Origin: a virus
Virus record (IMG/VR): IMGVR_UViG_3300009082_000057
Location: 1 to 25,396 of that record
Reading direction: 5' to 3' (one strand)
Length of the DNA stretch: 25,396 bases
Position numbers and translations under genes: made by a program. Positions within the stretch are counted from its first letter, which is position 1. Each line of letters opens with the position of its first letter. Shown here piece by piece: positions 12,625 to 21,606 of this stretch. The notes under the pieces are model-generated. The model was given only the letters and a program-made list of their open reading frames with translations, had not been told where the DNA came from and did not search any database.

Positions 12625-12789
12625 TTATATTTTTCCGTTTAGTTTCAAATATGCCCATAATATAAAGCAAGTTAAAACAACCGGAATAAAAACAAATATA
12701 AACCCCATGAAAACCCTGTCATGTAAAAAGAAAAAGATACTTGCTAAAGCGCAAATAAGATAAAAAAGAAACAATAGTATTTTTTCCAC
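12625..12789 (-). CDS. Small two-TM membrane protein with GTG start, 54 aa
   Basis: AAGGAG, formed by the last codons of the upstream gene, precedes GTG at 12789. The product, MEKILLFLFYLICALASIFF then FLHDRVF and a second helix (FIFVFIPVVLTCFILWAYL), ends KLNGKI. It fills what would otherwise be a 185-nt hole in a densely packed block. Two-TM topology; another holin or antiholin candidate. No ATG start is available in this frame. Confidence 0.65.
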   Translation of the reverse strand: MEKILLFLFYLICALASIFFFLHDRVFMGFIFVFIPVVLTCFILWAYLKLNGKI

Positions 12790-12790
12790 T

Positions 12791-13045
12791 TTAATCTCCT
12801 TGAAAGTATTTCTTTTGTATATGATCTTCTATTCTTTCGATCTCTTCTTCAGTAATCCTCTCTTTTGTTAAGAAGCTCTCATACACACCGTTTATATAAT
12901 TCCATCTCCATAGTTTTCTTGTTTCATATGGAAAGTATTTTAAATGCACCTCGCTTGCATTGTTCAGACAGCATTTCACAGACTCAATCTCGTTGTTATC
13001 GTTTATAATACCCAAAATCTGAATGTTTATAAACCTGTCTTTCAT
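12791..13045 (-). CDS. Hypothetical protein, 84 aa
   Basis: The product starts MKDRFINIQILGIINDNNEI, continues through KCCLNNASEVHLKYFPYETRKLW and WNYINGVYESFL, and ends in a charged helix (TEEEIERIEDHIQKKYFQGD). There is no TM segment. The final F-Q-G-D codons supply the ribosome binding site for the next gene. Function unknown; it is 5 nt from the upstream anchored protein. Confidence 0.7.
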   Translation of the reverse strand: MKDRFINIQILGIINDNNEIESVKCCLNNASEVHLKYFPYETRKLWRWNYINGVYESFLTKERITEEEIERIEDHIQKKYFQGD

Positions 13046-13050
13046 AAATA

Positions 13051-13929
13051 TTATAGTCCTTCATTTATTTTATCTATTAAGTCTTTAATCTCTTGATTTA
13101 ATTTCTTTTCAATCAAATTGTACTTCAACAACACCTCAATAGCATTCCTGAAAACATCTCTTAACACATTGTATATCTCACCGTCTTGCTTGAAAGCCGG
13201 CTCTATGCTCTCCCAGCCCTCACGCCTCTCGATTATATCCATTTCAGACTCTTCAAAGTCTTTTAAAAGTTTTCTAAGTAATTCAATATCATTTGTTTGA
13301 ATGTTCTCTTTTACTCTTCTCCAAAACAAACGGCTTGCTATTATGTAATTGTCTTCATCTATCCATTTTTCACGGATTGAATTCCTTGTTGAAGTTATGA
13401 GAAAGTCAATTTTCCTTTTTGTGTATTTCTCATATTCAACCCTGATGAAGTCGTAATTACATAATTCGTTTTCTTTTACCTTGAATGAATTGTTAATCTC
13501 AATGAACATGTTTCTTAAGTCGATACACACATCTTTTATCATAGAGTTTATAAGCTCTTTTAGCACTTTTAGCTGCGGATGGTTTTCTACATCGTTTTTA
13601 GATACACCTTTTGCATTGAGTTTATGCCTATACACTCTTGCAACAAACTCTTGAAACTCTATTGACTTATCGTCAACAAAGGACATCTGATCTTTGATTA
13701 GACAAATGTTGTTGTTATAGGCAATCTTCATTATTACCCTGTTTTGTTCTTCAAATAGAATAGGCAAAGCACTTAACACTTTTTTACCGCCTGTTATACT
13801 GAACCACTTTGAAGTGATGTTTTTATTCTTTAATAGAGCAACAATTATAACGATTAGTAGTAGTATAGTGAAGAAAAATACAGACTCTGTTTTGTTGTTA
13901 TTGAAGAAATCAGTTAATATCTTTATCAC
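13051..13929 (-). CDS. Membrane-anchored cytoplasmic helical protein, 292 aa
   Basis: GTG start at 13929 overlaps the previous TGA (GTGA). One TM helix near the N-terminus (SVFFFTILLLIVIIVALL, residues ~16-33) follows a short polar segment. The remaining ~255 residues are highly charged and mostly helical (VLKELINSMIKDVCIDLRNM, IEVLLKYNLIEKKLNQEI). The topology suggests a membrane-tethered cytoplasmic or tail-facing domain. No enzyme motif is recognised. It is translationally coupled to the HEYGH membrane protein, so a two-protein membrane unit is likely. Confidence 0.75.
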   Translation of the reverse strand: MIKILTDFFNNNKTESVFFFTILLLIVIIVALLKNKNITSKWFSITGGKKVLSALPILFEEQNRVIMKIAYNNNICLIKDQMSFVDDKSIEFQEFVARVYRHKLNAKGVSKNDVENHPQLKVLKELINSMIKDVCIDLRNMFIEINNSFKVKENELCNYDFIRVEYEKYTKRKIDFLITSTRNSIREKWIDEDNYIIASRLFWRRVKENIQTNDIELLRKLLKDFEESEMDIIERREGWESIEPAFKQDGEIYNVLRDVFRNAIEVLLKYNLIEKKLNQEIKDLIDKINEGL

Positions 13930-14390
13930 CTTACTACTCCACCTAATTTATCCGCCCAATTTTCTGGGAAATGACTATAATATTCTATTTCAGATTTACA
14001 AAATCCCTTTTGACTTCTAATAATTGACGGTATGCCTACAATAATCAAATATAACCAACCAAGTATTAACGATTGCCAAGTATGCCCATATTCGTGCTTT
14101 TTTACCGTTTCCGTAAATATCCAATCAGAAATAAAAACAAACCGCCCAAGTGATATACCTGTAAATCTCTTGTCATTAACCATTACAAGCCAGTAGGAAT
14201 TTTCAAATTTAACTCTTGACCTGCCAAGAAAAATTAAGGCAAGTATTAAGCTCCCGATTGTCTGCGGAAGCTCCCAAGTAATTGCAGATAATAGTAATAG
14301 TATTTTAATAATAATAGGCTTGCAAATATCAAATAATACTATGCACCGCCAAATAAGCCATAACCAAAAATATTTAAATCTTTCTATCAT
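13926..14390 (-). CDS. Membrane metalloprotease-like protein (HEYGHTWQS), 154 aa
   Basis: ATG at 14390 overlaps the upstream TGA, with GGAG 9 nt before. Hydrophobic helices lie at residues ~7-36 and ~44-56, and a third after the motif (LILGWLYLIIVGIP). H99-E100-x-x-H103 in VKKHEYGHTWQS is a zinc-site signature, and NWADKLGG near the end (E143, D147) may supply the third ligand. I recall the HEYGH-xxQS...PENWADxLGG pattern from small uncharacterised bacterial membrane proteins. The substrate is unknown. It immediately follows the tailspike gene. Confidence 0.75.
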   Translation of the reverse strand: MIERFKYFWLWLIWRCIVLFDICKPIIIKILLLLSAITWELPQTIGSLILALIFLGRSRVKFENSYWLVMVNDKRFTGISLGRFVFISDWIFTETVKKHEYGHTWQSLILGWLYLIIVGIPSIIRSQKGFCKSEIEYYSHFPENWADKLGGVVR

Positions 14391-16567
14391 ATTCTAAACT
14401 CCGCACTAAGATAATATGTAGTGTTTGCAATAGGGTCAGCGTTGTTATATAATCTGTAATTGATTGTTGTACCGGCATTAACCTTTCCATACATTTGAGC
14501 GCCATCACTTTCACGCCAACCGACTGCACCTGTACGAGTAGAGCTAATCGTTCCAAAAGGTTGAGTTAGTGATAATAATACGCTTCCTGTCCCTTTATCT
14601 GATATAACACCGACAACATCAACAGATCCAGTTAATCCTCTCATACAAAATTTCGCGCTTGTAATTGAATAGGTTGTTATAGTTCCTGTCGTTGACGCTA
14701 ATATCGGAGTATAATCAAACCAATGCTTGAAACCGTATGGGTCTGCACCCACGCTGTAATAAAAACTTGCAATTGCCGAGCTTTGTACTGCCTCACCGAC
14801 TAAAGTAATTGTAGTATTTGGAGAGGAATAAACAGCACTTATAACATAAGCTTGATATTCAGTAGAGCCGTGATACCATCTTAATTTCATACCTTTTGAT
14901 AATACGCCTGATAGGTTTTGAGCCGTTGTAATTGTAGTTGCCGAGCCGTATGTGAAAGTACCGGATATTTGTGTCCAACCGTCTTTATACATCAATCCTA
15001 CATCTTTAACAATAGTACTAATATATTCTTGTCTGAAAGCCGCCTCGCTCTCACTATATATTATCATTTTGTCATCGTTTACTACAATAGGGTCAGTAAT
15101 TAGTACAACTTCACCGAGCGCACCTTGCACAAAGTTAGCAACTGTAATTCTATTTGCCGCCCCACCATCCGTATTTCTCATTATCACTTGTCTACCATCT
15201 ATGCTCGTTGTTAGTGTTGCATTACCGAAAGCAGCATCCAAAAACTCCGAGTCAGAAATAAACTGATTAACGCCCGTTGCAGTATCTCTAATCACAAGCT
15301 GTTTGTCTGTCATTGTTGTTTGTGAAGTCGGTTGAGTTCTGAATAATGTATTGCCCGACTCGGTTACGCTGTCAAGTGTAATTTCGCTATCTTGCTCATC
15401 GAAAGCAGTACCGCAATCTTGAATAGTACTATTTGAAAAATTCATTTTTACACTTCGTAACTTCCAGCCGTAATTTGTAATAGTGTCAACCGTTCCGCCT
15501 CTAACATCTATTGTAGAAGCCCAAACATCAAAACCATAGTCGCAATCATGAATATTACAAGTTGCAAGGTCTAATGTACTTGCTCTTATTCTGCCGGCGT
15601 TTAATGCCCCGTCAACCTCTAATCTTTGCATAACTCCAAAGCAGCTTAAAAAAATCAGCGTAAAATTTGAAGCAGTACATCCCGTAACTATCATGTCTAC
15701 AATATCTAATTCACAACCTAAGAATTTTACACATGAATTATCACCCGATGCAGTTAATCCAGTTACAGTTGCACCAACGAGTCTTAATTCACAATTTTCA
15801 AATACTGCATCTGTTAGAGTTGTTAATACAAAGCCGGTTGACATTATTCTACACCCGTAAAATCCAATTGACGGCGAGCTTGTAATAGTTGGCTTGCCCT
15901 GTATATTGCAATTAAACAAAAAACCAGCGATTAATGTGCAAGCAGTTAATGTAATGCCTTCCCAGTCAATATCACAAAGAAAAGCAGATATTGCATTGTC
16001 TTTACAGTTTTTAATTGTTACATTTCGCAAAAACAAATATCCGCCGTTTGCAATGTTTATTCCAGTTCCAAAGCCGTCGCTTGAAGTTTTTCCGATAAAA
16101 AAAGGGTCTGTACTGTCTGTAATAACATCAAAAGAACCGGCGCTATAAATAGCGTTATAAGTCAAGCCACCACCGAGAATATAACCGCCGTAAATATATA
16201 GTTGATTGCTCTCACCTACAAAAGCGTTTATACCAGAAGCCGTGTAATTATAACCGTTTAAATCAATTCTAACGCGCTTGTCAAAGTTCCAGTATATACT
16301 CGATGTTGCTGTTATGTTTGCCGTTGCTTTTAGAGTGATTATTACGCCTTTCTCAATTAGCGTTATTTTCAAATCCTCAATTAACGCTTGAAACTCTGCA
16401 AATGTAGCAAACTCATAGGTAGTATCTGTTACTATGTGAATACTTGCGTTTATGTTCTCAAAATCAATATACTTATCTTTGTTTGCGTCCTCACTATCAA
16501 TAATATGTAACTTATCCGCCGCAACTAAAGCCGTTGTCTTTTTAGGTCTTGTAATAAACTGTGCCAT
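14387..16567 (-). CDS. Beta-helix tailspike / tail fibre, 726 aa
   Basis: AAGGAG and a secondary GGAT precede the ATG at 16567. The N-terminal ~60 residues (MAQFITRPKKTTALVAADKL) form a head-like adaptor. Next comes a long stretch of short beta-rich coils (YIYGGYILGGG, FLRNVTIKNC, IDVRGGTVDTI, MNFSNSTIQDC), typical of right-handed parallel beta-helix proteins such as pectate-lyase-like tailspikes. A separate C-terminal domain follows (~residues 500-726, with TVTLVGEAVQ-like strands and a WRESDGAQMYG segment). It is expected to bind, and perhaps depolymerise, a surface polysaccharide. No catalytic residue can be named by eye. Confidence 0.85.
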   Translation of the reverse strand: MAQFITRPKKTTALVAADKLHIIDSEDANKDKYIDFENINASIHIVTDTTYEFATFAEFQALIEDLKITLIEKGVIITLKATANITATSSIYWNFDKRVRIDLNGYNYTASGINAFVGESNQLYIYGGYILGGGLTYNAIYSAGSFDVITDSTDPFFIGKTSSDGFGTGINIANGGYLFLRNVTIKNCKDNAISAFLCDIDWEGITLTACTLIAGFLFNCNIQGKPTITSSPSIGFYGCRIMSTGFVLTTLTDAVFENCELRLVGATVTGLTASGDNSCVKFLGCELDIVDMIVTGCTASNFTLIFLSCFGVMQRLEVDGALNAGRIRASTLDLATCNIHDCDYGFDVWASTIDVRGGTVDTITNYGWKLRSVKMNFSNSTIQDCGTAFDEQDSEITLDSVTESGNTLFRTQPTSQTTMTDKQLVIRDTATGVNQFISDSEFLDAAFGNATLTTSIDGRQVIMRNTDGGAANRITVANFVQGALGEVVLITDPIVVNDDKMIIYSESEAAFRQEYISTIVKDVGLMYKDGWTQISGTFTYGSATTITTAQNLSGVLSKGMKLRWYHGSTEYQAYVISAVYSSPNTTITLVGEAVQSSAIASFYYSVGADPYGFKHWFDYTPILASTTGTITTYSITSAKFCMRGLTGSVDVVGVISDKGTGSVLLSLTQPFGTISSTRTGAVGWRESDGAQMYGKVNAGTTINYRLYNNADPIANTTYYLSAEFRI

Positions 16568-16579
16568 ATCCTTAACTCC

Positions 16580-17722
16580 TTAATCCATGTATTCTATAAT
16601 CAAAAACCCTGATCCGCCTGTACCCGTACTTGCAGCACCGCCCCCGCCACCTGCTCCTGAATTAGCAGCAGCAGAACCTCCAGCAGCAGCACCGTTACCG
16701 TTATAACCCGCAGCACCACCGCCGCCAGATGTTGCGCCTGAGCCACCGCCTGCACCACCTGTGAAGTCTCCGAATAACCCTGAAGCACTCTCTCCTGCCG
16801 CCTCATCCGCGCCACCTAATTTCCCTTGTAAAGAAAACAAATTGCTCTCAGCACCTGCTCTTGTACTTGCAGTAGTTTTCCCGCCTATCGCAACAAGCCT
16901 TGTACTCCCGAAAGTTGTATTGCCTCCGTCTGTTCCTATTGCTCCGCCTGCACCAATAGCAACGGCAATAGTCTCTCCTCCAACAACTGTAATAGGTACT
17001 CGATATTTTAATTGACCTGCACCGCCACCGTTATAAGGTGCAACCGCTTTGCCACCTCCACCGCCACCACAGGCAGTAACTAAAACGCCTGTTACATTTG
17101 CAGGGCATACCCAACTACCTGAAGTCAAGAATTTAACGCTCTTACTACATTTCATAGCGAAAAGAGTATCGACATAATTCTTGTTTGTAAGGTCATCACT
17201 ATCTGCCGGAGGAATACCACAAACAGGTATAACATCATTGAACTCTGCACCTCCATTGAATTGAGCCAAGCCATCAACACCAATACTGTCTCCAAAGTCA
17301 ACGCTATTATTGAAATCCACTAAACTATTAAATGCTGCCGTATTCTCAAATAACACCTCTCCATTATGAACAACATCTCCGTCAAAATCCGCCCCTCTGT
17401 TGAAAGTTGGTTTACCTGTTTCGCTCGAAATATGAAAAAGAGTGCTGCCTAATTCCTTAATAACAATACCGTCATCAAAGGTTTTTACGCCTGTGAAAGT
17501 AAAAACACCCTCTATGACAGTATTAACAATCCATGTCATATATTGCCAGACAAGATTTTTCCAGTAATTCATCCAGTTAACCGGAGGAAAGTCGCCGTAT
17601 CTCTCGCCTGTATCTTTAACATAAGTCGCCGGCTCGATTTTATTAGCCTGTGCTGTTATCGGGTCAATATCGTCCAGCTCTGCCGTTTTCAATTTATCTA
17701 CATCAATTGTAGGTTTTGACAT
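16580..17722 (-). CDS. Tail fibre with glycine-rich receptor-binding tip, 380 aa
   Basis: TAGGAG precedes the ATG at 17722. Residues ~1-80 are a baseplate-attachment-like segment (VNWMNYWKNLVWQYMTWIV). About residues 100-175 carry a beta pseudo-repeat (AFNSLVDFNNSVDFGDS, AQFNGGAEFND), likely a trimeric shaft. The C-terminal ~180 residues begin GSWVCPANVTGVLVTACGGG and are dominated by GGAGGG/GAAG runs. This glycine-rich domain is common at phage adhesin tips and often binds host surface molecules. The glycine run also raises local GC, which is unlike the AT-rich neighbours. Confidence 0.85.
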   Translation of the reverse strand: MSKPTIDVDKLKTAELDDIDPITAQANKIEPATYVKDTGERYGDFPPVNWMNYWKNLVWQYMTWIVNTVIEGVFTFTGVKTFDDGIVIKELGSTLFHISSETGKPTFNRGADFDGDVVHNGEVLFENTAAFNSLVDFNNSVDFGDSIGVDGLAQFNGGAEFNDVIPVCGIPPADSDDLTNKNYVDTLFAMKCSKSVKFLTSGSWVCPANVTGVLVTACGGGGGGKAVAPYNGGGAGQLKYRVPITVVGGETIAVAIGAGGAIGTDGGNTTFGSTRLVAIGGKTTASTRAGAESNLFSLQGKLGGADEAAGESASGLFGDFTGGAGGGSGATSGGGGAAGYNGNGAAAGGSAAANSGAGGGGGAASTGTGGSGFLIIEYMD

Positions 17723-17752
17723 TTTTATCTCCTATATTATTTATTATTATTT

Positions 17753-18433
17753 TCACCCATATACCAAGAACCCCGTCCATTTCCCTGTTGTGCTGTCTCC
17801 GCCGGTTGTTTCAGTATCAAGTTCTTTCATTGTGACAGACTCACCGTCATCAAAAGTTGCAGATACACCGTCGTCAAAAGTCATTTCGTATTCAATCTCT
17901 CCAACCTTACCCCAGCCGCCACCAATAACGGCACCCTCGTAAGCAAACGGAACATCGGGAGTAACAATGACTTGAAGCCTTACACCAAGAGGCTTAGGAA
18001 ACAGATTCTCATAATAGAGAGTTTTTGCAAAATCAATATCCGGTACTATGTATGTTGCCGACATATCAAAGTTGTCTTCAAGTTTGATACTCTCTCCGAA
18101 GTACGCCGCCAGCATATCATCAACGCTTTTCAAGCTGTGAGAGCTGAAATTCTTCAATATCTTGAACTTAATGTACTTTCTATAATCAGTATCACTCATT
18201 TCTGTTGTAGTCGTGCCATCGGATAACTGCCTATCAATACCTACATACTTGCCTAATACATCAAGCTGTTTACCGACTGCTGTATCAAGATTGTAACCGT
18301 TCTTGACACTCTGTATCAATTCAAATATCATTAATTGCTTGACATAAGCCCGAACATGAGCCTCCGGCTTATCTCTCTTGTATTGCAGTATTATAAGATT
18401 AACATAATATTCAATCAATTCTTCATCTGTCAT
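17753..18433 (-). CDS. DUF2612-like baseplate wedge protein, 226 aa
   Basis: ATG at 18433 overlaps the TGA of the J-like gene. Typical opening: LIEYYVNLIILQYKRDKPEA, then LDVLGKYVGIDR and DYRKYIKFKILKN, with a C-terminal beta region rich in D and G. I place it in the DUF2612 / P2 gpI-like group that follows the J-like protein and connects the baseplate to fibres. The next gene downstream is a fibre, which fits that role. Confidence 0.8.
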   Translation of the reverse strand: MTDEELIEYYVNLIILQYKRDKPEAHVRAYVKQLMIFELIQSVKNGYNLDTAVGKQLDVLGKYVGIDRQLSDGTTTTEMSDTDYRKYIKFKILKNFSSHSLKSVDDMLAAYFGESIKLEDNFDMSATYIVPDIDFAKTLYYENLFPKPLGVRLQVIVTPDVPFAYEGAVIGGGWGKVGEIEYEMTFDDGVSATFDDGESVTMKELDTETTGGDSTTGKWTGFLVYG

Positions 18434-19614
18434 AATATAGTAATCCTGTCTGTGCTGTTGATAAATCTATCATTCAAACTGCCAATACTAACAGTTTCGC
18501 TCCATGACACACCGTCTAAAGACAACTCGCAATCAGTTATAACATATCTTGAATTCAAGCTCTTCAAATATGCTATAACTGTGCTACTATCTGCATTATA
18601 CCCTATCTCCCAAAACAACTCAGAGACAATGTTATCCTTAATTGTACTCTCAACATACGGAGCCCCAGATAACGAAAATCGAATATAAATATCCTGTTGT
18701 ACAGGAATATCATACTTAATAACCATAGACCGAGAGTATGTCCTCTCTATTATCACCTCTTGATCACCCATCATTCTGCATCCGAAACTTCGTTTAGCGT
18801 ATATAACCGCTGCAATCTCATCGGGATCACCGCCCTCAACTATTGCTCTCATGCTGTGCGGTAACAATCCGTCAGCATCGGTTACATCTGTGTCGTTCTC
18901 ATATACCTTAGCGACAGTAACGCCGGCTAAGTTCAGTAATGCGGCCTCCATGGCGTCAAGATTACCAACCGCATTTAAAGAAGTTGATATTTTCGCCCTT
19001 AGTTTCAATTGTGAGTCTGTTTCCTCATCTCTCCCGATACTGCTTGCTGCGCTCGGGTTATTAACCGCGGTAACTCCGGCAACAACAGTAACTATTGTTG
19101 TGATAGTATTGCTTATAACTTCAACCTTGCCTATCTGTGCCGCTCTGAATGCGCAAGTGTAAGTTCCTGCACCTGTAAAGGCTTGAGTTTGAAGAAGATA
19201 AAACAGATTTCCCTCGCCGTCTCTTACCGTGAAAAGCCCCTGCGGTAAATCGTCCTCATCTATTGTAAGGGCCTCATCATCAAGGCCGACAAGCCCTAAT
19301 GCCCTGTCTATTGTTATCTCTATGTCTTGATAAGTGAATGTTCCGGCGTTCCTTGTTAATCCAATAAGAGCGACTCTCTGATCTAATACAGCCCCTTCCG
19401 CCTGATCTATATCGAATCCGGCATTAACTGAAGATAATAATTCTCTTAAGTCTGCACCCTCTTGACTGACAATATTGATCTGTTGTCCATCCGGTGAATC
19501 GGAGGCAATACTTATATCGTCTCCGTATATATCTTTCATGTCATCTTCTATCTCTTCGGTTATTTCAGAAAGTGTTTTAATCGTTAATCCGTCTTCATCA
19601 AATACATCTGGCAT
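18430..19614 (-). CDS. Baseplate J-like protein
   Basis: AGAGGT precedes the ATG at 19614. Classic pattern: LSEITEEIEDDMKDIYGDDI, then SPDGQQINIVSQEGADL, VNAGFDIDQAEGAVLDQRVALIGL, and later SIGRDEETDSQLKLRAKIS and VYENDTD. This is the P2 gpJ / T4 gp6-like wedge protein. The length of 394 aa is normal. It forms the ring of the contractile baseplate and is the strongest proof of a myovirus-type tail. Confidence 0.95.
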   Translation of the reverse strand: MPDVFDEDGLTIKTLSEITEEIEDDMKDIYGDDISIASDSPDGQQINIVSQEGADLRELLSSVNAGFDIDQAEGAVLDQRVALIGLTRNAGTFTYQDIEITIDRALGLVGLDDEALTIDEDDLPQGLFTVRDGEGNLFYLLQTQAFTGAGTYTCAFRAAQIGKVEVISNTITTIVTVVAGVTAVNNPSAASSIGRDEETDSQLKLRAKISTSLNAVGNLDAMEAALLNLAGVTVAKVYENDTDVTDADGLLPHSMRAIVEGGDPDEIAAVIYAKRSFGCRMMGDQEVIIERTYSRSMVIKYDIPVQQDIYIRFSLSGAPYVESTIKDNIVSELFWEIGYNADSSTVIAYLKSLNSRYVITDCELSLDGVSWSETVSIGSLNDRFINSTDRITIL

Positions 19615-19630
19615 TTTATACCTCTTTTTC

Positions 19631-19966
19631 CTATAATATTACTGCTGTATTACCATATATAGTTACGACATTTGCCGTAATGCTTATTGCTCTGTCTGTC
19701 ATCTCGGACTCATAACTATCTATTCTTATGACTCCGTCTGTTTGTAGTATAACTCTTCTTATATCAATGTCAAGATAATTCTTCATGCCTATATCGAAGT
19801 AATTAGTCCAATCAACACCGTCATTTTTAGCGAAAAAACAGTTGCCTTTCCATGATTTTATCCGTGTTGCGATATTCTGTTTTATTGCCTCTATATCACT
19901 CTTATAATTGGACTTTCCTTTCCCGAACGACCAATTATTTGAAACATCGATGGATCTGACTCTCAT
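19631..19966 (-). CDS. gp25-like / baseplate wedge protein, 111 aa
   Basis: GGGGGTG at the end of the upstream gene is its ribosome binding site. The product has IKQNIATRIKSWKGNCFFAKNDGVDW, then ILQTDGVIRIDSYE, where position and size match the GPW/gp25 or phage gp46 group located directly upstream of J-like genes. Family sequences are divergent, so the assignment rests on gene order plus the conserved I-x-T-x-x-G-V pattern. It would link the wedge to the sheath. Confidence 0.7.
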   Translation of the reverse strand: MRVRSIDVSNNWSFGKGKSNYKSDIEAIKQNIATRIKSWKGNCFFAKNDGVDWTNYFDIGMKNYLDIDIRRVILQTDGVIRIDSYESEMTDRAISITANVVTIYGNTAVIL

Positions 19967-19967
19967 A

Positions 19968-20675
19968 TTACACCCCCTTGATTTGTGTACTCTTCCAGTT
20001 CTCTAATAACGCCACGAGTGTGGTCGCTGCTGATTGAACACCTGCCAAGTCTCCCCTTGTTAATGGAGTTGCTGCCGGAGACACAACTAAAGCGGCTAAA
20101 GCTGCAATAACCGGTTGCAATGTTGATACTACATAATTGCCTTTTAAATAACTTTCAGTACCGCTGTTGAAAGTGATGTTGCCGTTACTTGCAATTTCTA
20201 TTTTACCCAAGAGAGTTACTATTTCAAGAGGATAGTTCCCTGAATTGATTTTTATTTTATTGCCGTCTAAAGTCAAAGACTTAGTTAATGGGTTTAATCC
20301 CACGATAGCAATGCCGTCAGACAGATTGTGCTTTCTCTTGCTTGCAGGGATCATGCTGTTGCCTGTTTGATACCAGTTGTCAATATCTCTGTCATTGAAA
20401 AGAACAATACAGTTGTCCCCTGATGTTATAGGCATTTCAATATAAGCCCCACCGCCTTGAAGAGAGAATACAGGGCAGTCAAGCAACATCGGATAGTCTT
20501 TTATTTCAGTATCACTCACTTTGACTTTCACTAATAGCTCTATTTCTGCCGTCTGTTTTGTCTTATCAAAAGAGCTTATTTTCCCGATCTTCACGCAGTT
20601 CATGTTTTGGAATATATCGTCTTTCAGTCTTTGAAAATTAGTGTATAAGTCCGGCTCTATTACTGTTTTATCCAA
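19968..20675 (-). CDS. gp138-like membrane-puncturing spike protein
   Basis: I choose TTG at 20675 because GAGGGG sits ~8 nt before it. A GTG at 20693 would also work but has no ribosome binding site and a longer overlap with the hub gene. The chosen start gives 235 aa. An OB-like N-terminal half (CVKIGKISSFDKTKQTAEIE, GDNCIVLFNDRDIDNWY) and a C-terminal beta region (KSLTLDGNKIKINSGNYPL, IEIASNGNITFNSGTESYL) are typical of gp138/gpV-type spikes. It would cap the hub at the end of the tube. Confidence 0.82.
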   Translation of the reverse strand: MDKTVIEPDLYTNFQRLKDDIFQNMNCVKIGKISSFDKTKQTAEIELLVKVKVSDTEIKDYPMLLDCPVFSLQGGGAYIEMPITSGDNCIVLFNDRDIDNWYQTGNSMIPASKRKHNLSDGIAIVGLNPLTKSLTLDGNKIKINSGNYPLEIVTLLGKIEIASNGNITFNSGTESYLKGNYVVSTLQPVIAALAALVVSPAATPLTRGDLAGVQSAATTLVALLENWKSTQIKGV

Positions 20676-21606
20676 CTTTAAGCCCCTCTGCACCGTAATA
20701 TAGTGCTAATGTTGTTGTTGACTCTCCGCAATCTGCTCCCGAAATATTGATATTATGAGTAATGCCCATTATTTTGTATTGTCCATACATCAATCTTCTA
20801 TATGGATCACCTGCTAACGGGAAAGTTCCTATATCGTTTACCGAATACAATTGACATATTTTCCCTACTTCAGCCTCTGGAAAAAACATACAGTCGCAAT
20901 CAAGAAAAGTCTCTCGCCTTTTCGGAGTTGTCTTAAGCCTTGATTTATCAAGCAGTATCACATCTGTCGAAATCACCTCGTTATCATTCAAGATGTTGAT
21001 TTTCTCGTTATCAACAAACCAGTTGTTGTTAGTCTCTTGACTCATTATCTCGCTTGATTGACCGAATAACACTTTACCTCTTTGAGCGCTACCTGTGAAT
21101 GAACTTCCGATTATTCCGGTTAATATGTACGGCATATCGTTTATAACGCCTGTAAGCATTGTCTTTAAGTCCGTTCCGGCCGTGAATGACTGCGCTGTTA
21201 CTCCGTTCTGAATACCGAAGCCACCATCGAAACAGTCGAAAGTAGTTTCCCAGTTGTTGCCGTTTTTCTGACTGTAACACTCATAAATATTACCTTGAAA
21301 TACAAGAGGCAATAGAAACTGTTTACGAGCATTGAAGCCGTAATGTATATATCCGCCTGTATATCCTGCCCTTATTATTATCTGCCAGTATTGAGTTAGA
21401 GCGTACCGGTCTTTGTATAACTGCGCTCTTGTCTCCGGCGATAAGTTGTATATTGTTAGACTGCATTTATTCGCACTTGCAAGAGTATTTCTTGTTATTT
21501 GTGCATTCATTGAGAAAGGCGGTTTAATATTGAACAACTGCCCTGTTGGACTTAGTATCTGAATATCATAATCACGATCAAATCTCTCTTTTGTCCTATC
21601 TCTCAC
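20668..21606 (-). CDS. Baseplate hub protein, 312 aa
   Basis: GTG start overlaps the upstream TGA (GTGA). The N-terminal DYDIQILSPTGQLFNIKPPF and ITRNTLASANKCSLTIYNLS are typical of phage hub proteins that couple tube to spike. The central part has GFNARKQFLLPLVFQGNIYE, and the C-terminal part includes CQLYSVNDIGTFPLAGDPYR and YKIMGITHNINISGADCG. Its order between plug and spike fits. Ends at TAA 20668 within the start region of the spike gene. Confidence 0.8.
   Translation of the reverse strand: MRDRTKERFDRDYDIQILSPTGQLFNIKPPFSMNAQITRNTLASANKCSLTIYNLSPETRAQLYKDRYALTQYWQIIIRAGYTGGYIHYGFNARKQFLLPLVFQGNIYECYSQKNGNNWETTFDCFDGGFGIQNGVTAQSFTAGTDLKTMLTGVINDMPYILTGIIGSSFTGSAQRGKVLFGQSSEIMSQETNNNWFVDNEKINILNDNEVISTDVILLDKSRLKTTPKRRETFLDCDCMFFPEAEVGKICQLYSVNDIGTFPLAGDPYRRLMYGQYKIMGITHNINISGADCGESTTTLALYYGAEGLKVG

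Noticed and set aside
14918-16148. Plus-strand frames opposite the tailspike
   Set aside because: Antisense shadows of a long, clearly beta-helical coding sequence.
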